From an uncultured Caulobacterales bacterium (GTDB taxonomy: Bacteria; Pseudomonadota; Alphaproteobacteria; Caulobacterales; Caulobacteraceae), in the NCBI GenBank assembly GCA_903862425.1, contig CAIOYC010000009.1, positions 1 to 64,000 on the forward strand: a stretch of DNA of 64,000 nucleotides. The letters run 5' to 3'. The notes beneath the pieces were generated by a model, which ran no database searches, had not been told where the DNA came from, and saw nothing but the letters and a program-made list of their open reading frames with translations. Positions 1 to 9,013 of the stretch are shown one piece after another (within the stretch, counting starts at the first letter, position 1; every line of letters begins with the position of its first letter). Position numbers and translations under genes: made by a program.

Positions 1-568
1 GAGTTGAGGCGGCGGGGGGTGATCGAGCGGGATAATACGCTGCGCCTGCGACGCGCGTCATGCACGGCGGAGCGGCTGGGGCGTCGAGGGCGGGGTAAGA
101 CAACCCGCCTATCCGGGAGCGCGTGGATGCGTCCGGCCCGTCCGTGGGATGGTAGAGACGGGGTCGGAAAATGGCCCGCGATCACGCCCACGAAGCCGAA
201 GGGACCTGGGTCGCGCCAGGCGCCCCGGAAGCGCAACGGATCACGCGGAGCATCCCAGCTTCGTCGAAACACACAGCGCTCTACCCCACGGTCCCGGACG
301 GGGCCGGGATGCTCCGCACCCTCCCCACACCGGTTCACCGCCGTAGAATGCGGACGTGCGCCCGCGATGATCCGCTCATCCCGTCGCCTGTATCTCCCTT
401 CATGCCGGTTCAAGCTGACTATGGCGAAAGGTCGGACGCGGACGCTTAGCCAAAACATGGAAATTTTGAACAATGGGTATGGTTGCGCGAGCCGTGGTTG
501 TGCTATCTTATCGGCAGGAACAGGCGCGCTGGCTCAAGACGCGCTGACAACGGTCTCGGGAGGACAGT
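1..568. other. No supported gene; leader of the next gene
   Basis: Open frames in this stretch have no recognisable domain, no consistent ribosome binding site and a composition expected of stop-poor GC-rich DNA. The last 15 bases hold a good Shine-Dalgarno (gggaggac) for the gene that starts at 569. I see no RNA gene or repeat here. Confidence 0.5.
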
Positions 569-1639
569 ATGAAACGCGCGCTTTTGATCGGCTTGGCGGC
601 CACGGCCCTATGCGCCGGCGGCCACGTCGCGCAGGCGGCGGCTCCGTCCAAGGCTCCCGCAACGGCCTACAAGGCCCCCCGCACCCCCTTCGGTCAGCCC
701 GACCTGCAGGGCAGCTGGAGCAATGTGAGCATGACGCCGGAGACCCGTCCCGCCTCGTTCGGCGACCGGCTGGTCTATACCCCCGAAGAGGTCGCCAAGA
801 TCGAGGGCGCCGCGGCCAAGGAAGCGGTGGAGGGCGACAAGGCGGTCGATCCCAACAAGCCCGCCCCGGCCGTGGGCGGCGACAAGCCGGCGGCGGGCAC
901 GCGGCCCGAATTCGTCGCCGCCGGCGGTGCGGTGGGCGGCTATGACCGCGGCTGGCTCGATCCGGGCAACGCCATCATGCGGGTGAACGGCGAGCCGCGC
1001 ACCTCCATCATCACCTCTCCGGGCGGCAAGGCCCCCAAGTACAAGGCCGGCGTCCCCGCGCCGGACATGAAGGCCCTGTTCCGCGACGTCTACGACAACC
1101 CCGAGAACCGTTCGCTCGGCGAGCGCTGCATCATGGGTTTCGGCCGCAACGCCGGTCCGCCCATGCTGGCCAACGGCTTCTACAATAACGACTACCAGAT
1201 CGTGCAGACCCCGGACGCCGTGGCGATCCGGGTGGAGATGGTTCACGACGTTCGGATCATCCGCCTGAATTCGTCGCACCGCACCGACGGCGTGCGTCCG
1301 TGGATGGGCGATTCGGTGGGCCACTGGGACGGCGACACCCTGGTGGTCGAAACCACCAATATCCCCGAGAAGATGGCCTATCACGGCTCCTGGCGGAATC
1401 TGACGGTGAGCGAGCGCTTCACGCGCAAGGGGCCGAACCGGCTGCTCTATCAGTTCACCATCCACGATCCGACCATGTGGGATACGGACTGGGGCGGAGA
1501 GTACGAGTTCCACCCGCTGCAGGGCGAAATCTACGAATACGCCTGCCACGAGGGCAACTACGCCCTGCGCAACATCCTCGCCGGCGCCCGCGCCCAGGAG
1601 AAGAAGGGCGATGCCCCGGCCAAGGCCGGAACGCGCTAA
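569..1639 (+). CDS. Secreted protein of unknown function
   Basis: A 356-residue protein with a clear Sec signal peptide (charged MKR, hydrophobic stretch to about residue 18, likely cleavage after AQA at about 23). The mature part begins with a Pro/Ala-rich linker and then a TPFGQPDLQGSWSN segment, a pattern I associate with exported hypothetical proteins of Caulobacterales and sphingomonads. A Trp/Tyr/Asp-rich second half (VGHWDGDTLVVET, DTDWGGEYEFHPL) suggests a beta-rich periplasmic fold. The start is set by gggaggac 8 bases upstream. No catalytic motif is evident, so no function is given. It stands alone and is followed by about 300 bases without a gene. Confidence 0.85.
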   Translation: MKRALLIGLAATALCAGGHVAQAAAPSKAPATAYKAPRTPFGQPDLQGSWSNVSMTPETRPASFGDRLVYTPEEVAKIEGAAAKEAVEGDKAVDPNKPAPAVGGDKPAAGTRPEFVAAGGAVGGYDRGWLDPGNAIMRVNGEPRTSIITSPGGKAPKYKAGVPAPDMKALFRDVYDNPENRSLGERCIMGFGRNAGPPMLANGFYNNDYQIVQTPDAVAIRVEMVHDVRIIRLNSSHRTDGVRPWMGDSVGHWDGDTLVVETTNIPEKMAYHGSWRNLTVSERFTRKGPNRLLYQFTIHDPTMWDTDWGGEYEFHPLQGEIYEYACHEGNYALRNILAGARAQEKKGDAPAKAGTR

Positions 1640-1936
1640 CCGCCTGATCGACCGGCGCTGAGGGCTTGAAGGCGCCGGTTGGGTCGGCCCGCCAGGTCGC
1701 AAACGGCGCGGGTGACCTGCGTGGCCGCCTGTCGCTTTCGGGCGGCGTCGGGCTGAAGGTTCGTCGTCGGCGCTTTGGCGTCGCGGACAGCGGCGTCCCG
1801 CGTGACGGCCAGCGCCTCGGCCGAGGTGGCGAGCTGGCTGTCGCCATCTTCGCTGGCGGCGACCTGATTGCACCATGGCGCACGCCGACCTATCTGCTGG
1901 CCAAGCCGGGTTTCACCGGCGCAAGGGGAACGCCGC
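1640..1936. other. Intergenic, no gene seen
   Basis: About 300 bases between the secreted protein and the aldo/keto reductase. Frames are open on both strands but carry no recognisable motif; the reading into the reductase from 1868 lacks family similarity before Met at 1937. Confidence 0.4.
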
Positions 1937-2953
1937 ATGAAGACCAGACGCCTGGGCAAGAGCGCCATCCATGTGTCCGACATCTGCATGGGCACCATGA
2001 CCTTCGGCACGGGCGCGGACGAGGCGGCTTCCATTCGCATCCTCGACAAGTCTTTCGATGCGGGCATCAACTTCTTCGATACGGCCGAGAACTATCCCGT
2101 TCCGCCCGACGCCAAATATGCGGGCGTGACCGAGGAGATCGTCGGTCGCTGGCTGAAGACCAAGGACCGCGACTCCATCATCCTGGCCACCAAGGTGTGC
2201 GGGCCGAGCCACGGCTGGATCAAAGGGTCGATGCGCGCCGGCATGACCGCGCTGGATCGCCACAACATCGTGCGCGCCCTTGAAGGGTCCCTGAGGCGCC
2301 TCGGCACCGACTATGTGGACCTTTATCAGACCCACTGGCCCGATCATGGCGCGCGCTACGAGGAGGCGATGCGGGCGCTCGACGACCTGGTCCAGGCCGG
2401 CAAGGTGCGCGTGATCGGCTGCTCGAACGAGACGTCGTGGGGCTTGATGAAATCGCTGGCGGCCTCGGATGCCGGCGGTTGGGCGCGCTACGACACCATC
2501 CAGAACAATTTCAGCCTGAACAATCGCCGCTTCGAGGACGAACTGGCCCAGGTGTGCCGCCAGGAAGGGGTCAGCCTTATCCCCTATTCGCCCCTTGGCG
2601 GCGGCATGCTGTCCGGCAAATACCAGAACGGCGCGCGGCCGCAGGGCGCGCGTTTTTCGCGCTACCTGCAGATGGGCGGCCGGCAGGAGGCGATGGCCAA
2701 GCGCTTCGTCAATGACAAGACCCTGGCCTCCACCGAGCGGTTCATGGCGATCGCGGCGGAGGCGGGGATCGGCGTCGTCACCCTGGCCACAGCCTGGTCC
2801 AAGCAGCACGACTTCGTCGCCTCCACCATCGTCGGCGCGACCCATGAAGACCAGTTGCCGGACATCTTCGCCGCCGCCGACCTGACCTTGTCGCCCGAAG
2901 TGATGAAGGCCTGCAACGCCGTCACCAAGGATATCCTCTATCCGATGGGGTGA
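1937..2953 (+). CDS. Aldo/keto reductase
   Basis: A 338-residue cytoplasmic NADPH-dependent oxidoreductase of the aldo/keto reductase superfamily (TIM barrel). It opens with MKTRRLGKSAIHVSDICMGTMTFG, the usual family N-terminus, then FFDTAENY (catalytic Asp and Tyr), the Lys strand ILATKV and DYVDLYQTHWPD with the His. GCSNET and PYSPLGGGMLSGKY fit the cofactor side. Length and motifs match Tas/YghZ-type members that reduce aldehydes or ketones. I chose Met 1937 because family similarity starts there, although the frame is open 23 codons further upstream. The substrate cannot be told from sequence. Confidence 0.93.
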   Translation: MKTRRLGKSAIHVSDICMGTMTFGTGADEAASIRILDKSFDAGINFFDTAENYPVPPDAKYAGVTEEIVGRWLKTKDRDSIILATKVCGPSHGWIKGSMRAGMTALDRHNIVRALEGSLRRLGTDYVDLYQTHWPDHGARYEEAMRALDDLVQAGKVRVIGCSNETSWGLMKSLAASDAGGWARYDTIQNNFSLNNRRFEDELAQVCRQEGVSLIPYSPLGGGMLSGKYQNGARPQGARFSRYLQMGGRQEAMAKRFVNDKTLASTERFMAIAAEAGIGVVTLATAWSKQHDFVASTIVGATHEDQLPDIFAAADLTLSPEVMKACNAVTKDILYPMG

Positions 2954-2998
2954 GGCCGGCCCCTCGCCATCCGTCGCTGCAACGCCTAGATAGCGGCG

Positions 2999-4171
2999 AT
3001 GGACGCTTCCGTTCTCGATCGCAGCCCGGCGCTGGACGCCGCCGTCGCCGCCACCGGCCTGACCGTCGGCGCCCGCGTGGTCGCGGCCATGTCCGGCGGG
3101 GTGGATAGCACCGTCACCGCCGCCCTGCTGAGCCGCGCGGGTTATGACGTGGTGGGCGTGACGCTGCAGCTCTACGACCACGGTTCGGCGATCAAGCGGG
3201 CCGGGGCCTGCTGCGCCGGGCAGGATATCCGCGACGCGCGCATGGCGGCCGAGAAGCTCGGCATGCCCCACTATGTGCTCGACTATGAGAGTCGCTTTCG
3301 CCAGTCGGTGATCGACGAATTCGCCGACGCCTATGTGCGCGGCGAAACCCCGGTGCCGTGCATCCGCTGCAACCAGACGGTCAAGTTCCGCGACCTGCTC
3401 GACGTGGCGAAGGATCTCGGCGCGGAGGCGCTGGCCACCGGCCACTATGTGCGCCGGCTCGAGGGCGCGCACGGCCCCGAGTTGCACCGCGCCGTCGATC
3501 CGGCCCGCGACCAGAGCTACTTCCTGTTCGCCACGACGCGTGAGCAGCTGGAATACCTGCGCTTTCCGCTCGGGGGCCTGGAAAAGCCGGTGGTGCGGGC
3601 CGAGGCTGAGGCCTTTGGCCTCGCGGTGGCCCACAAGCCGGACAGCCAGGACATCTGCTTCGTACCCGAGGGCAAATATTCCACCCTCATCGACAAGCTG
3701 CGTCCGGATGCGGCGGGGGCGGGCGATATTGTCCACCTCAACGGCCGGGTGTTGGGCCGCCACGAAGGCGTCACCCGTTACACCGTCGGCCAGCGGCGGG
3801 GGCTGAACGTGGCGGTGGGCGATCCTCTGTTCGTGGTCAAGATCGTGCCCGAGCAGAAGCAGGTGATCGTCGGGCCGCGCGAAGCATTACTGACCGCTTC
3901 ACTTGTGCTGAAGGAGATCAACTGGCTCGGCGACGAGGCGGCGATCGAGGATGCGGCGGCGGTGGCCAGGCCGGTGCTCGCCCGCGTGCGCTCCACGCGC
4001 GACCCGGCCCCGGCGCGGCTGGCGCTGGTGGACGGCGGCGTCGGCGTGGCGTTCGACCGGCCGGAGGAGGGCGTCTCCCCCGGCCAGGCCTGCGTTCTCT
4101 ACGACCCGGACGTCCCCACCCGTGTCCTCGGCGGCGGCTTCATCGCTGCCACCGAGCGGGCAGAGGTCTAG
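2999..4171 (+). CDS. mnmA: tRNA-specific 2-thiouridylase MnmA
   Basis: A 390-residue enzyme that installs the 2-thio group on wobble uridine 34 of tRNA-Lys, -Glu and -Gln, using ATP and a persulfide relay. The PP-loop [10 protein letters not shown] lies near residue 30, and the two catalytic cysteines are Cys121 (PVPCIRCN) and Cys220 ([11 protein letters not shown]). [17 protein letters not shown] and a C-terminal beta-barrel ending in [12 protein letters not shown] complete the family layout. Length is typical. It converges on the lipoprotein gene with only 9 bases between stops. Confidence 0.96.
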   Translation: MDASVLDRSPALDAAVAATGLTVGARVVAAMSGGVDSTVTAALLSRAGYDVVGVTLQLYDHGSAIKRAGACCAGQDIRDARMAAEKLGMPHYVLDYESRFRQSVIDEFADAYVRGETPVPCIRCNQTVKFRDLLDVAKDLGAEALATGHYVRRLEGAHGPELHRAVDPARDQSYFLFATTREQLEYLRFPLGGLEKPVVRAEAEAFGLAVAHKPDSQDICFVPEGKYSTLIDKLRPDAAGAGDIVHLNGRVLGRHEGVTRYTVGQRRGLNVAVGDPLFVVKIVPEQKQVIVGPREALLTASLVLKEINWLGDEAAIEDAAAVARPVLARVRSTRDPAPARLALVDGGVGVAFDRPEEGVSPGQACVLYDPDVPTRVLGGGFIAATERAEV

Positions 4172-4180
4172 CCTGCCGCC

Positions 4181-5869
4181 CTAGTGGTTATTCTGCCGGT
4201 CGGCCTTGCGCTCTTCCGGTGTGCGCGTGTCGCCGGGCTTTCCGCCACCTTGCGGCGCGGGCGGCTTGGCGGCCTGGGGCGCCGGACCCGGATGAGCCGC
4301 GGGCGGTGGGCCATGCGGTGCTGCGTGTTGGGCCTGCTCGGCGGCTTGCTGCTGAGCATGCTGCGCCTGTTGCGCCGCCTGCTGCTGCGCCCGTTGCTGC
4401 TCGGCGGCCTGACGCTGTTGCTGCTGCGCCTGCTGTTGGGCGGCGCGTTGCTGCTCGCCGGCCTGCCGCTGCTGGTCGGCCTGGGCGCGGCGCTGCTGTT
4501 CACCGGCCTGCCGCGCGGCGTCCTGTTGCTGGCGCTGCTGCTGTTGCTGCGCGGCCTGCTGTTGAGCCGCCTGTTGTTGAGCGCGCTGCTGGTCCTGCTG
4601 CCGACGACCGGTTTCAGCCGCCTGACGTTGCTGGTCGGCTTGCCGCGCGGCGTCCTGCTGCTGGCGTTGTTGATCGGCCTGCTGGCGCTGCTGATCGTTC
4701 AAACGCTGTTGCTCGGCCTGCTGCTGCTGGGCGCGCGGGTCGGGCCCCCCGGGGCCACGGCCACCGAAATCGCGGCCGGGACCTTGGGGACCAGCCGTCG
4801 GGCCGGGGCCGCCATTGGGGCCGACATTGGGGCGGGTATCAGGCCGATTGTCCGGCCGATTGTCAGGGCCGGGGCCGCCGCGGTCGAATTGGCCGCCCTG
4901 TTGCGGCGGGGGAGGCGGCAGGCCGCGATCTCGTCCACCGTCGTCGTGGTGACGACCGACCGTGTAGGCGGCGGCCGCTGCGGCGAGGGCGGCGGCCAAA
5001 GCCGCGCCATTGCCGCCATTGTCCTGCGCCCGCTGGTCGTAGCGGCCATCAGTATAGGCGCCGCTCAGGGCCTCGTTGTAGCGGGCGGCCTCGGCGGCGC
5101 GCCTGTCTTGCTCGCCTTGCCAATAGGCCTGTTGCTCGGCTTGGTGCTCGTCGTGATAGGCGCGCCAGTCGGCGTACTGGTTCTGCTGGGCTTCCCAGCG
5201 CGCGCGGTCCGCGTCGATGGCGGCGCGACGCTGCTGCCATCGGGCGGCGGCCACGGCCTGACGCTGGCTATTCAGTGACGCGTTGTAAAGTGCACGGGCG
5301 CGGTAGAGATAACGCCCGGCAAGGTCGGCGCGCTGGCGGATCAGACTCGGATCGAGCGTGCGGCCCTGAGCGTCGTAGACCACCACCAGCTGGCCGTTCG
5401 AATAGCCGTAGCTGTAGTCCGGGTCCTGCACGAGGTAGGGTGAGGACTGGCCAGGGTCGAAATAGTAGTAACGCTGTCCGGCGTCGGTCCGCTCGACCAC
5501 GCGGAAGGCGCGGTTGGAGCGCCACACCCACGGGCGGGTGCCTTCATAGTCGAAGGCGTAGTCCGGTGGGGCGTCGCCCAGGACGCGCGCCACCTGATAG
5601 GCGCGGTCGGCGTAGGCGTAGCGCTGGTTGGCGGCGACGGAGGCGATGGACGCGGCTGGCGCGGCGGGCAGGGCCGTGGCGATCGGCGCGGCGTTGGCCG
5701 TGGGCACGTCGGCGGTGGTCAGCGGCAACGGCGGCGGCTGATCGAGCACGGCGGTCTTCTGCGGAGAATTCTGATTGCAGCCGGCGAGCGTAAGCGCGGC
5801 GACGGCAGCGGTCAGGGCGAAAACCGACCCGGAACGCTTGAGAATCTGGGTGCGCTTTAGATTTTGCAT
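4181..5869 (-). CDS. Gln-rich lipoprotein with long low-complexity tail
   Basis: A 562-residue envelope protein. The start at 5869 has an AGGAGG 11 bases upstream; the frame is open 13 codons further. A lipoprotein signal (LTLAGC lipobox, Cys at about residue 30) predicts lipidation. Next come a conserved-looking region of about 170 residues (WVWRSNRAFRVVERTDAGQR, YYYFDPGQSSPYLVQDPDYSYG), an AxxRWQQRR coiled segment and a Gly/Pro/Asp-rich linker. The last 190 or so residues are mostly Gln, Ala and Arg in QQQ and RQQ(Q/D) repeats. The repeats may be length-variable. Function unknown; an envelope structural role is only a guess. Confidence 0.85.
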   Translation of the reverse strand: MQNLKRTQILKRSGSVFALTAAVAALTLAGCNQNSPQKTAVLDQPPPLPLTTADVPTANAAPIATALPAAPAASIASVAANQRYAYADRAYQVARVLGDAPPDYAFDYEGTRPWVWRSNRAFRVVERTDAGQRYYYFDPGQSSPYLVQDPDYSYGYSNGQLVVVYDAQGRTLDPSLIRQRADLAGRYLYRARALYNASLNSQRQAVAAARWQQRRAAIDADRARWEAQQNQYADWRAYHDEHQAEQQAYWQGEQDRRAAEAARYNEALSGAYTDGRYDQRAQDNGGNGAALAAALAAAAAAYTVGRHHDDGGRDRGLPPPPPQQGGQFDRGGPGPDNRPDNRPDTRPNVGPNGGPGPTAGPQGPGRDFGGRGPGGPDPRAQQQQAEQQRLNDQQRQQADQQRQQQDAARQADQQRQAAETGRRQQDQQRAQQQAAQQQAAQQQQQRQQQDAARQAGEQQRRAQADQQRQAGEQQRAAQQQAQQQQRQAAEQQRAQQQAAQQAQHAQQQAAEQAQHAAPHGPPPAAHPGPAPQAAKPPAPQGGGKPGDTRTPEERKADRQNNH

Positions 5870-6044
5870 GGCGAAGAAATCCTCCTGCGGCGAAGCTGTT
5901 CCCAGCAACGGGCAGCTTTATGTCATCGCGGACATGAACGCCGTGCGGCCAGACGCAGTCATCCAAGGTTCACGCGCTCGCGCCCGCTCGCCAAGGGACC
6001 CGCGCAGCCCTATATGACGAACCACATTTCATGGAGACCCCGCC

Positions 6045-7238
6045 ATGGCCGCCACGGCTTCCGATCCCGTCGTCATCTGCGCCTATGCCCGCACGCCCAT
6101 GGGCGGTTTCCAGGGCGCTCTGTCCGGGGTGAAGGCCACAGCGCTGGGTTCGGCGGCGGTGAAAGCGGCGGTCGAACGCTCCGGCGTGTCTCCGGCCGAT
6201 GTGGAACAGATCGTCATGGGCTGCGTCCTACCCGCCGGCCTCGGCCAGGCGCCGGCGCGCCAGGCGGCCCTTGGCGCCGGTCTGCCGCTCGGCGTCGAGG
6301 CGGTGACGGTCAACAAGATGTGCGGCTCAGGAATGCAGGCGGCGATCATGGCGCACGACATGCTGGCGGCGGGTAGCGTCGACATCGTCGTGGCGGGCGG
6401 CATGGAGAGCATGACCGGCGCGCCCTACATCATGGCCAAGCACCGCGGCGGCGCCCGCATCGGCCACGACGTGATCTCCGACAGCATGTATCTGGACGGC
6501 CTGGAGGACGCCTATGATCCCGGTAAGCTGATGGGCGCCTTCGCCGAGGAAACTGCCAAGACCTACCAGTTCACCCGCGAACAGCAGGACGCCTATGCCG
6601 TCGAGAGCCTGAGCCGAGCCAAGCGGGCGACCGAGGATGGATCCTTTGAGCGCGAGATCGTCGCCGTCGAGGTGAAGACCCGAAAGGGAACCGAGACCGT
6701 CAGTCAGGATGAGCAACCCTTGAAGGCCGATCCGGCGAAGATCCCGACCCTGAAGCCCGCCTTCGCCAAGGACGGCACGATAACGGCCGCCAACGCCTCG
6801 TCGATCAGCGACGGCGCGGCCGCCCTGGTGATGACCCGCGAGTCGGTGGCCAGAGCCAAGGGCCTGAAGATCATCGCCCGCGTCGTCTCCCACGCGGCGC
6901 ATGCGCATGAACCTGGCCTGTTCACCACCGCTCCTGTGCCTGCGATGCAAAAGGCGCTGAAGAAGGCGGGGTGGAGCGTGGCCGACGTGGATCTGTTCGA
7001 GGTCAATGAGGCCTTCGCGGTGGTGCCCATGATCGCCATGCAGGAGATGGGCATCCCGCACGAAAGGCTGAACGTGAACGGCGGCGCCTGCGCCCTCGGC
7101 CATCCCATCGGCGCGTCCGGCGCACGCGTGCTGGCCACCCTCCTTTCGGCCCTTGAGGCGCGCGGCAAGACCAAGGGGCTCGCCTCGTTGTGCATCGGCG
7201 GCGGCGAAGCCACGGCTATGGCGGTCGAACTGGTATGA
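6045..7238 (+). CDS. Acetyl-CoA C-acyltransferase (thiolase)
   Basis: A 397-residue thiolase catalysing reversible Claisen condensation of acyl-CoAs. The nucleophile is Cys93 in VNKMCGSGMQAA. The second active-site block is NVNGGACALGHPIGASGAR, and the C-terminal block CIGGGEATAMAVE carries the third catalytic Cys, so the enzyme looks fully active. EVNEAFAVVPM is also present. The sequence fits biosynthetic or degradative acetoacetyl-CoA thiolase (AtoB/PhaA type) and cannot separate the two. It stands alone with no beta-oxidation or PHB gene beside it. Confidence 0.94.
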   Translation: MAATASDPVVICAYARTPMGGFQGALSGVKATALGSAAVKAAVERSGVSPADVEQIVMGCVLPAGLGQAPARQAALGAGLPLGVEAVTVNKMCGSGMQAAIMAHDMLAAGSVDIVVAGGMESMTGAPYIMAKHRGGARIGHDVISDSMYLDGLEDAYDPGKLMGAFAEETAKTYQFTREQQDAYAVESLSRAKRATEDGSFEREIVAVEVKTRKGTETVSQDEQPLKADPAKIPTLKPAFAKDGTITAANASSISDGAAALVMTRESVARAKGLKIIARVVSHAAHAHEPGLFTTAPVPAMQKALKKAGWSVADVDLFEVNEAFAVVPMIAMQEMGIPHERLNVNGGACALGHPIGASGARVLATLLSALEARGKTKGLASLCIGGGEATAMAVELV

Positions 7239-7404
7239 GCGTGCCAATGTGGTGCGCCGGACACACATGTTGACGCTCGCCCCGGGGCTCAGGAACCAGA
7301 GGCCATTCATCGCCTTAAGCGATTCACGGTAAGGCGACGGTGTCGGCTTCCAGAGTTTGTCTTGGCCGAGTGGTTTCAATCGAAGCCTGGAGGGCCGAGG
7401 GGGC

Positions 7405-7812
7405 ATGACCATGGTTCCCAGTCCAGCCGCTCGCGAGAATGGCCCCAGCGTCCTTCTCGTGGAGGACGAGGTGCTGATCCGCTCGCTCTTCGCCGAGGCG
7501 TTGAGGGATGCGAGCTGTCAGGTCGTCGAGGCCGCGCGTGCTGATGAGGCCCTGGCCTATATCGACGCCGGAGGGGCGGTCGATGTGGTGTTTTCCGACG
7601 TGCGCATGCCCGGCTCGCTCGACGGGGTGGAACTCGCCCGGCAGCTTGGCCATTTAAGACCGTCTCTACCGGTCATCCTCACCTCCGGACATCTGAGGCT
7701 GGAAGACATCGGCGGTCTGCGTCTGTTCTTGCCGAAGCCCTATCGCATCGAGCGAGCCGTAGCCGCCGTGTTCGAAGTCCTCGGTCGGGAGCCTCCAAAG
7801 GGCTATCTATGA
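7405..7812 (+). CDS. Single-domain response regulator (receiver)
   Basis: A 135-residue stand-alone receiver domain. It has VLLVEDEVLIRSL (acidic pocket), the phospho-acceptor Asp in VVFSDVRMPGSLDG, Thr/Ser in VILTSGH and the conserved Lys in LPKPYRIE. There is no output domain, so it probably passes phosphate or acts by protein contact, like the receivers often found next to hybrid kinases. ATG 7405 follows gaggggg; a TTG at 7357 in the same frame is less likely. Its stop overlaps the next gene by 4 bases (ATGA), so the two are translationally coupled. Confidence 0.88.
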   Translation: MTMVPSPAARENGPSVLLVEDEVLIRSLFAEALRDASCQVVEAARADEALAYIDAGGAVDVVFSDVRMPGSLDGVELARQLGHLRPSLPVILTSGHLRLEDIGGLRLFLPKPYRIERAVAAVFEVLGREPPKGYL

Positions 7813-8213
7813 GCGAGTCTTGCATCCTGCTTGTGGAGGACGACATCGTCCTTCGTAACTCCCTGGCGGATTATCTGCGCGGATGCGGGTACGACGTCAT
7901 CCAGGCCATCGACGCGGCGGAAGCGCGCCAGTTGCTGGCCTCGCGCGGGAAGGCGGTCAGTTTCGTGCTGGCGGATGTCCAAGCCACTGGCGAGGGCGGG
8001 TTCGCCCTTGCCGGCTGGATTCGCGCCAACCACCCCGAGGTGGAGGTGATGCTGACCGGAACGCCGACCCGTGCGGCCGAAAAGGCCGGCGATCTTTGCC
8101 ACGACGGCCCCGCGCCGACCACGCCCTATGACCATGCCCTGCTGATGGAGCGCATCCGGCGGCTGGCCGCCTCGCGAACCAACCAGATGCGACGGGCGGG
8201 TGGCCGGAACTAG
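7809..8213 (+). CDS. Receiver-like protein lacking the conserved Lys
   Basis: A 134-residue second receiver-like protein coupled to the first by an ATGA overlap. The acidic pair (LLVEDDIVLRN) and a likely phospho-acceptor Asp (VLADVQAT) are present, and MLTGTP supplies the Thr. Where active receivers have K-P, this protein reads APTTPYDHALL, so the conserved Lys is replaced by Thr. The usual MPG after the Asp is also changed. It may be a pseudo-receiver or one with altered phosphorylation. The stop overlaps the convergent radC stop by 4 bases. Confidence 0.82.
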   Translation: MSESCILLVEDDIVLRNSLADYLRGCGYDVIQAIDAAEARQLLASRGKAVSFVLADVQATGEGGFALAGWIRANHPEVEVMLTGTPTRAAEKAGDLCHDGPAPTTPYDHALLMERIRRLAASRTNQMRRAGGRN

Positions 8214-8968
8214 AAAAGGCCTTTGGCCCTCAGACTGACCACGCCTTCGCGGCCGACGATCAGATGGTCATGCACGGCGATCTGAAGCGGCTTGCCGGCC
8301 TCCACCACCTGCTTCGTCATGTCGATGTCGGCGCGTGACGGGGAGGGGTCACCGGAAGGATGGTTATGCACGAGGATCACGGCCTTGGCCGATAGCTCAA
8401 GCGCCCGGCGGATCACTTCGCGCGGATAGACCGGGGCCTGGTCAACCGTGCCCTGGTTTGACAACTCGTCGGCGATCAACTGATTTTTGGTATCCAGATA
8501 AAGCACGCGAAACTGCTCGCGGGCCTCGTGCGCCAGACGCTGACGCACATAGGCGAGAAGTGCGGTCCAGGACGAAATCACCGTGCGTCCCATCACAGCC
8601 TCGCCGCTGACCCGCAGGCCGATCTCCCGCAGCGCCATCAGGTCGAGCGCGACCTCCGGACCTACCCGCATAAGCCTGCCACGTTGGTCGGTGGCGACGA
8701 CCGTGCGCAGATCTTCCTCCTTCGCGGCGAGCAGCGCCCCCATGGAGCCAAATTTGGCGAGAAGCGCCTTGGCTAGCGGTTTGACGTCGCGCTGCGGTAT
8801 GGAGCGGAACAGGAACAGCTCCAGCAACTCGTAGTCCGGCAAACCCTGAAAGGCCGACTGCCGGGCGCGATCTCTCAGCCGCTCACGATGGCCGCTATTG
8901 GCCGAGGCTGCGGTCGCTGGCGGCAGGAAGGGCAGGCTCTGGTCGCGCACCGTCCAAGGATGGTCCAA
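8210..8968 (-). CDS. radC: RadC-family JAB/MPN-domain protein
   Basis: A 252-residue RadC/YsxA-family protein. The N-terminus has a helix-hairpin-helix-like region (YELLELFLFRSIPQRDVKPLAKALL), and the C-terminal MPN+ metalloprotease-like domain carries the full motif LVHNHPSGDPSPSRADID, so the metal site is intact. The family is named after a DNA-repair mutant, but its actual biochemical role is unsettled. It is the last gene of an sfsA-map-radC series on the minus strand; 45 bases separate it from map. Confidence 0.94.
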   Translation of the reverse strand: MDHPWTVRDQSLPFLPPATAASANSGHRERLRDRARQSAFQGLPDYELLELFLFRSIPQRDVKPLAKALLAKFGSMGALLAAKEEDLRTVVATDQRGRLMRVGPEVALDLMALREIGLRVSGEAVMGRTVISSWTALLAYVRQRLAHEAREQFRVLYLDTKNQLIADELSNQGTVDQAPVYPREVIRRALELSAKAVILVHNHPSGDPSPSRADIDMTKQVVEAGKPLQIAVHDHLIVGREGVVSLRAKGLF

Positions 8969-9013
8969 GGCGCACGCTTCGCATAGATCAAAGGTTGATC
9001 GCGACGGCGAAAA

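Noticed and set aside
4-945. Long open frame covering the left end
   Set aside because: It is Arg/Gly/Ser-rich, has no domain and overlaps the signal peptide region of the gene at 569 in another frame; stop-poor because of high GC.
4184-5793. Long plus-strand frames opposite the Gln-rich lipoprotein
   Set aside because: Leu- or Arg/Ala-rich mirror images of Gln codon repeats; the minus-strand gene has a lipobox and a ribosome binding site.
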